Below are positions 62,422 to 64,000 of a stretch of 64,000 nt of DNA, piece after piece (position 1 is the first letter of the stretch; each line of letters begins with the position of its first letter). The DNA is from Roseivirga pacifica. Lineage in GTDB: Bacteria; Bacteroidota; Bacteroidia; Cytophagales; Cyclobacteriaceae. The position numbers were made by a program, and so were the translations under genes. The DNA lies in NCBI RefSeq assembly GCF_900111145.1, contig NZ_FOIR01000001.1, forward strand, positions 1,619,501 to 1,683,500, given 5' to 3'. The notes below the pieces were generated by a model. It was not told where the DNA came from and did not search any database. It saw only the letters and a program-made list of their open reading frames with translations.

Positions 62422-63204
62422 TTAATCGAGTTGTTTGAGCAAAACCTTTCTGAATTGAATAGGGTGGCTTTCGCTTTGCAGGGCGAAATAACCGCTATTC
62501 AATGGTTTACCTTCCTGCATTACACCTTCTTGCAAATTGCTCACATTGCCACCGCCCATTACCGGGTTGGTGTACTGCATCACAGTATCGCCCTCTATTA
62601 CATGGGCAATTCTGCCATCTGCTCTAGCCACAATGTCCATGGTTACCCATTGGTCGCCATCGTATGTTTTTGCGGTAGAAGTTATGCAATGGTTAATTTC
62701 CAATTTACCATCAATATCTACGTGAGTACCTGGCGTACAAAGGCTGCCTGTAGGGCGCGGACCTTCGCCAAGGCCACCCAAAAACTGAGCTTCTAAAGAG
62801 ATAGGGAAGTCCTGCTGTTCGCCCATGGTTTCTGGCGATTGCGAATGGAACATTACACCGCTATTGCGTGTGGCCCAAGCTGCTCCGCCTGTGGCTTGTT
62901 CGCCAATAAAGCGGTATTCTACTCTTAGAATGTAATTGGAGAGTGGTTTTTCATAGAAAAGGTGACCGAACCTGTTCTCAAACCTGGCGTATTTTTCGTA
63001 GCCAACGGTTAGCAAACCGTCTTCTACTCTAAAGGTGTTTCCGTAATTTTCGCCTGCCGGGTAGCCTGTTATTTTAGGTGTCCAGCCGGTAAGGTCTTTG
63101 CCATTGAATAGGCTAACCCATTCGTCTTCTTTTTTATCCGTACAGGAAAGGGTGCACAGTACCAGGGCAACCCAAATTGAGGTAAGTGTAGCGCGTTTCA
63201 ACAT
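62422..63204 (-). CDS. DUF1080 lipoprotein (3-keto-disaccharide hydrolase family)
   Basis: A 260-residue lipoprotein: signal with lipobox LCTLSC (C21), then DUF1080 domain (WVSLFNGKDLTGWTPK, YRFIGEQATGG, RNSGVMFHSQSPE, FALQSESHPIQFRKVLL). ATG 63204 begins the signal; an upstream ATG at 63246 would add 14 residues. Paralogue of the protein at 58093 but lipid-anchored, so probably acting at the outer membrane or periplasm. It begins the sugar run 49 nt after ispD. Confidence 0.87.
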   Translation of the reverse strand: MLKRATLTSIWVALVLCTLSCTDKKEDEWVSLFNGKDLTGWTPKITGYPAGENYGNTFRVEDGLLTVGYEKYARFENRFGHLFYEKPLSNYILRVEYRFIGEQATGGAAWATRNSGVMFHSQSPETMGEQQDFPISLEAQFLGGLGEGPRPTGSLCTPGTHVDIDGKLEINHCITSTAKTYDGDQWVTMDIVARADGRIAHVIEGDTVMQYTNPVMGGGNVSNLQEGVMQEGKPLNSGYFALQSESHPIQFRKVLLKQLD

Positions 63205-63253
63205 AAAAATAGGGCTAAAAGTTAAAGAATTTATCAATGAATACAAGCCGCTT

Positions 63254-63922
63254 TTATAGGGCTAAAAAAGTTTCTGCTATCTGTAGGTCTTCTGGTGTGG
63301 TAATTTTTATGTTTCGGTAGTCTCCTTCAAATAAATGGACTTTTTGTCCTGAAAACTCAAAAACGGATGCATCGTCTGTAAACGATTGCCTAAAACCAGC
63401 TTCAAAAGCCTTTTTAATCAGTTGTAGTTGAAAGGTTTGAGGGGTTTGGATAAGCCGGTAATTCACCCTGTCTACATGGCTATTCCCTTCTTTGTTCATT
63501 ACTCTTATGGAGTCTTTCAACGGTACTGAAGCAATGGCGCTGCCATGCTTTGCTGCCAAATGGTATGCGTTGTCTATTACTTCTTTTTTGATGATTGGTC
63601 GGACACCATCGTGAATAGCTACCAGACCTTCAGTGCCTTCAATACTATCCAGTCCATTCTTTACAGAGTGAAACCGAGTTTCTCCGCCTTTAACCAGTTT
63701 GTAAGGAATTATAAAGGAGTGTTTTTCGCAAAGTGATATCCAATATGCAAATTGAGGCTCCGGAAGTACAAGGATCAGTTCGGTACTATCGAAATAGAAA
63801 GCCCGCAAAGTATGCATTAGTATAGGCTGACCGTTCAGTTCTAAGAATTGCTTTGGGATTTCACTCTTCATGCGGCTCCCACTGCCTCCGGCTACTATAA
63901 TGGCGTATTTCTGCACAACCAA
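63254..63922 (-). CDS. ispD: 2-C-methyl-D-erythritol 4-phosphate cytidylyltransferase
   Basis: A 222-residue enzyme of the MEP isoprenoid pathway, joining CTP and methylerythritol phosphate. Signature IIVAGGSGSRMKSEIPKQFL at the N-terminus and IHDGVRPII in the middle, with VPLKDSIR and TPQTFQ. Length normal. It is upstream of and in the same direction as the sugar genes; a functional link is unlikely. A terminator of the preceding gene lies just upstream. Confidence 0.95.
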   Translation of the reverse strand: MVVQKYAIIVAGGSGSRMKSEIPKQFLELNGQPILMHTLRAFYFDSTELILVLPEPQFAYWISLCEKHSFIIPYKLVKGGETRFHSVKNGLDSIEGTEGLVAIHDGVRPIIKKEVIDNAYHLAAKHGSAIASVPLKDSIRVMNKEGNSHVDRVNYRLIQTPQTFQLQLIKKAFEAGFRQSFTDDASVFEFSGQKVHLFEGDYRNIKITTPEDLQIAETFLAL

Positions 63923-63926
63923 AAAT

Positions 63927-63958
63927 AAAAAAGCCTCCGCAGTAAACTAGGAGGCTTT
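63927..63958 (-). terminator. Terminator of a gene beyond the window
   Basis: On the minus strand the 9-bp stem AAAGCCTCC/GGAGGCTTT runs into a T-rich tract, upstream of ispD. It must end a minus-strand gene starting past 64000. Confidence 0.75.
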
Positions 63959-64000
63959 GAAACTTTATACTGAAATTTCTTACAGAATCAACATGGCATC

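Noticed and set aside
62395-62796. 133-codon open frame on the plus strand
   Set aside because: Antisense to the DUF1080 lipoprotein gene, which has clear family motifs and a lipobox.

Overview
The window reads as a chromosomal segment of a member of the Bacteroidota, most likely a marine-type Cytophagales (Roseivirga/Fulvivirga-like; the genus is my inference). The evidence is a C-terminal type IX secretion sorting domain, promoter boxes of the TAnnTTTG class, tRNA and tmRNA genes without a complete encoded CCA, and the typical Bacteroidota gene order leucine dehydrogenase-nusB-YtxH-DUF1573-yajC-YbbR-coaE. It is mostly ordinary core genome. No prophage, CRISPR array or intact insertion sequence is visible.

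Layout. 1-1350: a sparse region with a small GIY-YIG protein, palindromic repeats and the tmRNA gene. 1348-5687: a large GH64-like protein and a divergent hipBA-type toxin-antitoxin module with repeated operator-like palindromes. 5693-16000: PIF1-like helicase, secreted esterase, LpxL-like acyltransferase behind a structured intergenic region, a MacB/FtsX-type permease, a TlpA-like protein and htpG. 16200-22300: FKBP-like lipoprotein, DUF4293 protein, truA, and two convergent half-transporters that look like the MdlB and MdlA halves of one asymmetric ABC exporter. 22457-27582: leucine dehydrogenase followed by the nusB-to-coaE run. 27568-35723: small unknown proteins, tRNA-His, pyrC, a DEAD-box helicase, DUF4097 and DUF1835 proteins and an M28 peptidase.

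35910-44321 is the most unusual stretch. The last codons, stop and terminator of gcvP occur again, 69 of 71 bases identical, 4.5 kb downstream. The two copies bracket a single large secreted protein made of about 12 Kelch-like repeats, MBG domains and a type IX sorting domain. This looks like a recent insertion at the gcvP 3' end. Next come a PadR regulator with its membrane partner and a membrane-anchored TPR-LytTR protein.

46215-52030 holds lipA, an OsmC protein, a 155-bp MITE/REP-like element with 19-bp inverted ends, ettA, a DUF349 protein and a DUF2795 protein. 52266-63204 probably works as one functional unit for oxidation and cleavage of glycosides through 3-keto intermediates. It has a GMC oxidoreductase with a Tat/lipoprotein small subunit, a TPR histidine kinase/LuxR response regulator pair, an orphan LuxR-type HTH protein, two DUF1080 (3-keto-disaccharide hydrolase family) proteins, a sugar epimerase, a Gfo/Idh/MocA oxidoreductase and a NupG-like permease. 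ispD closes the window.
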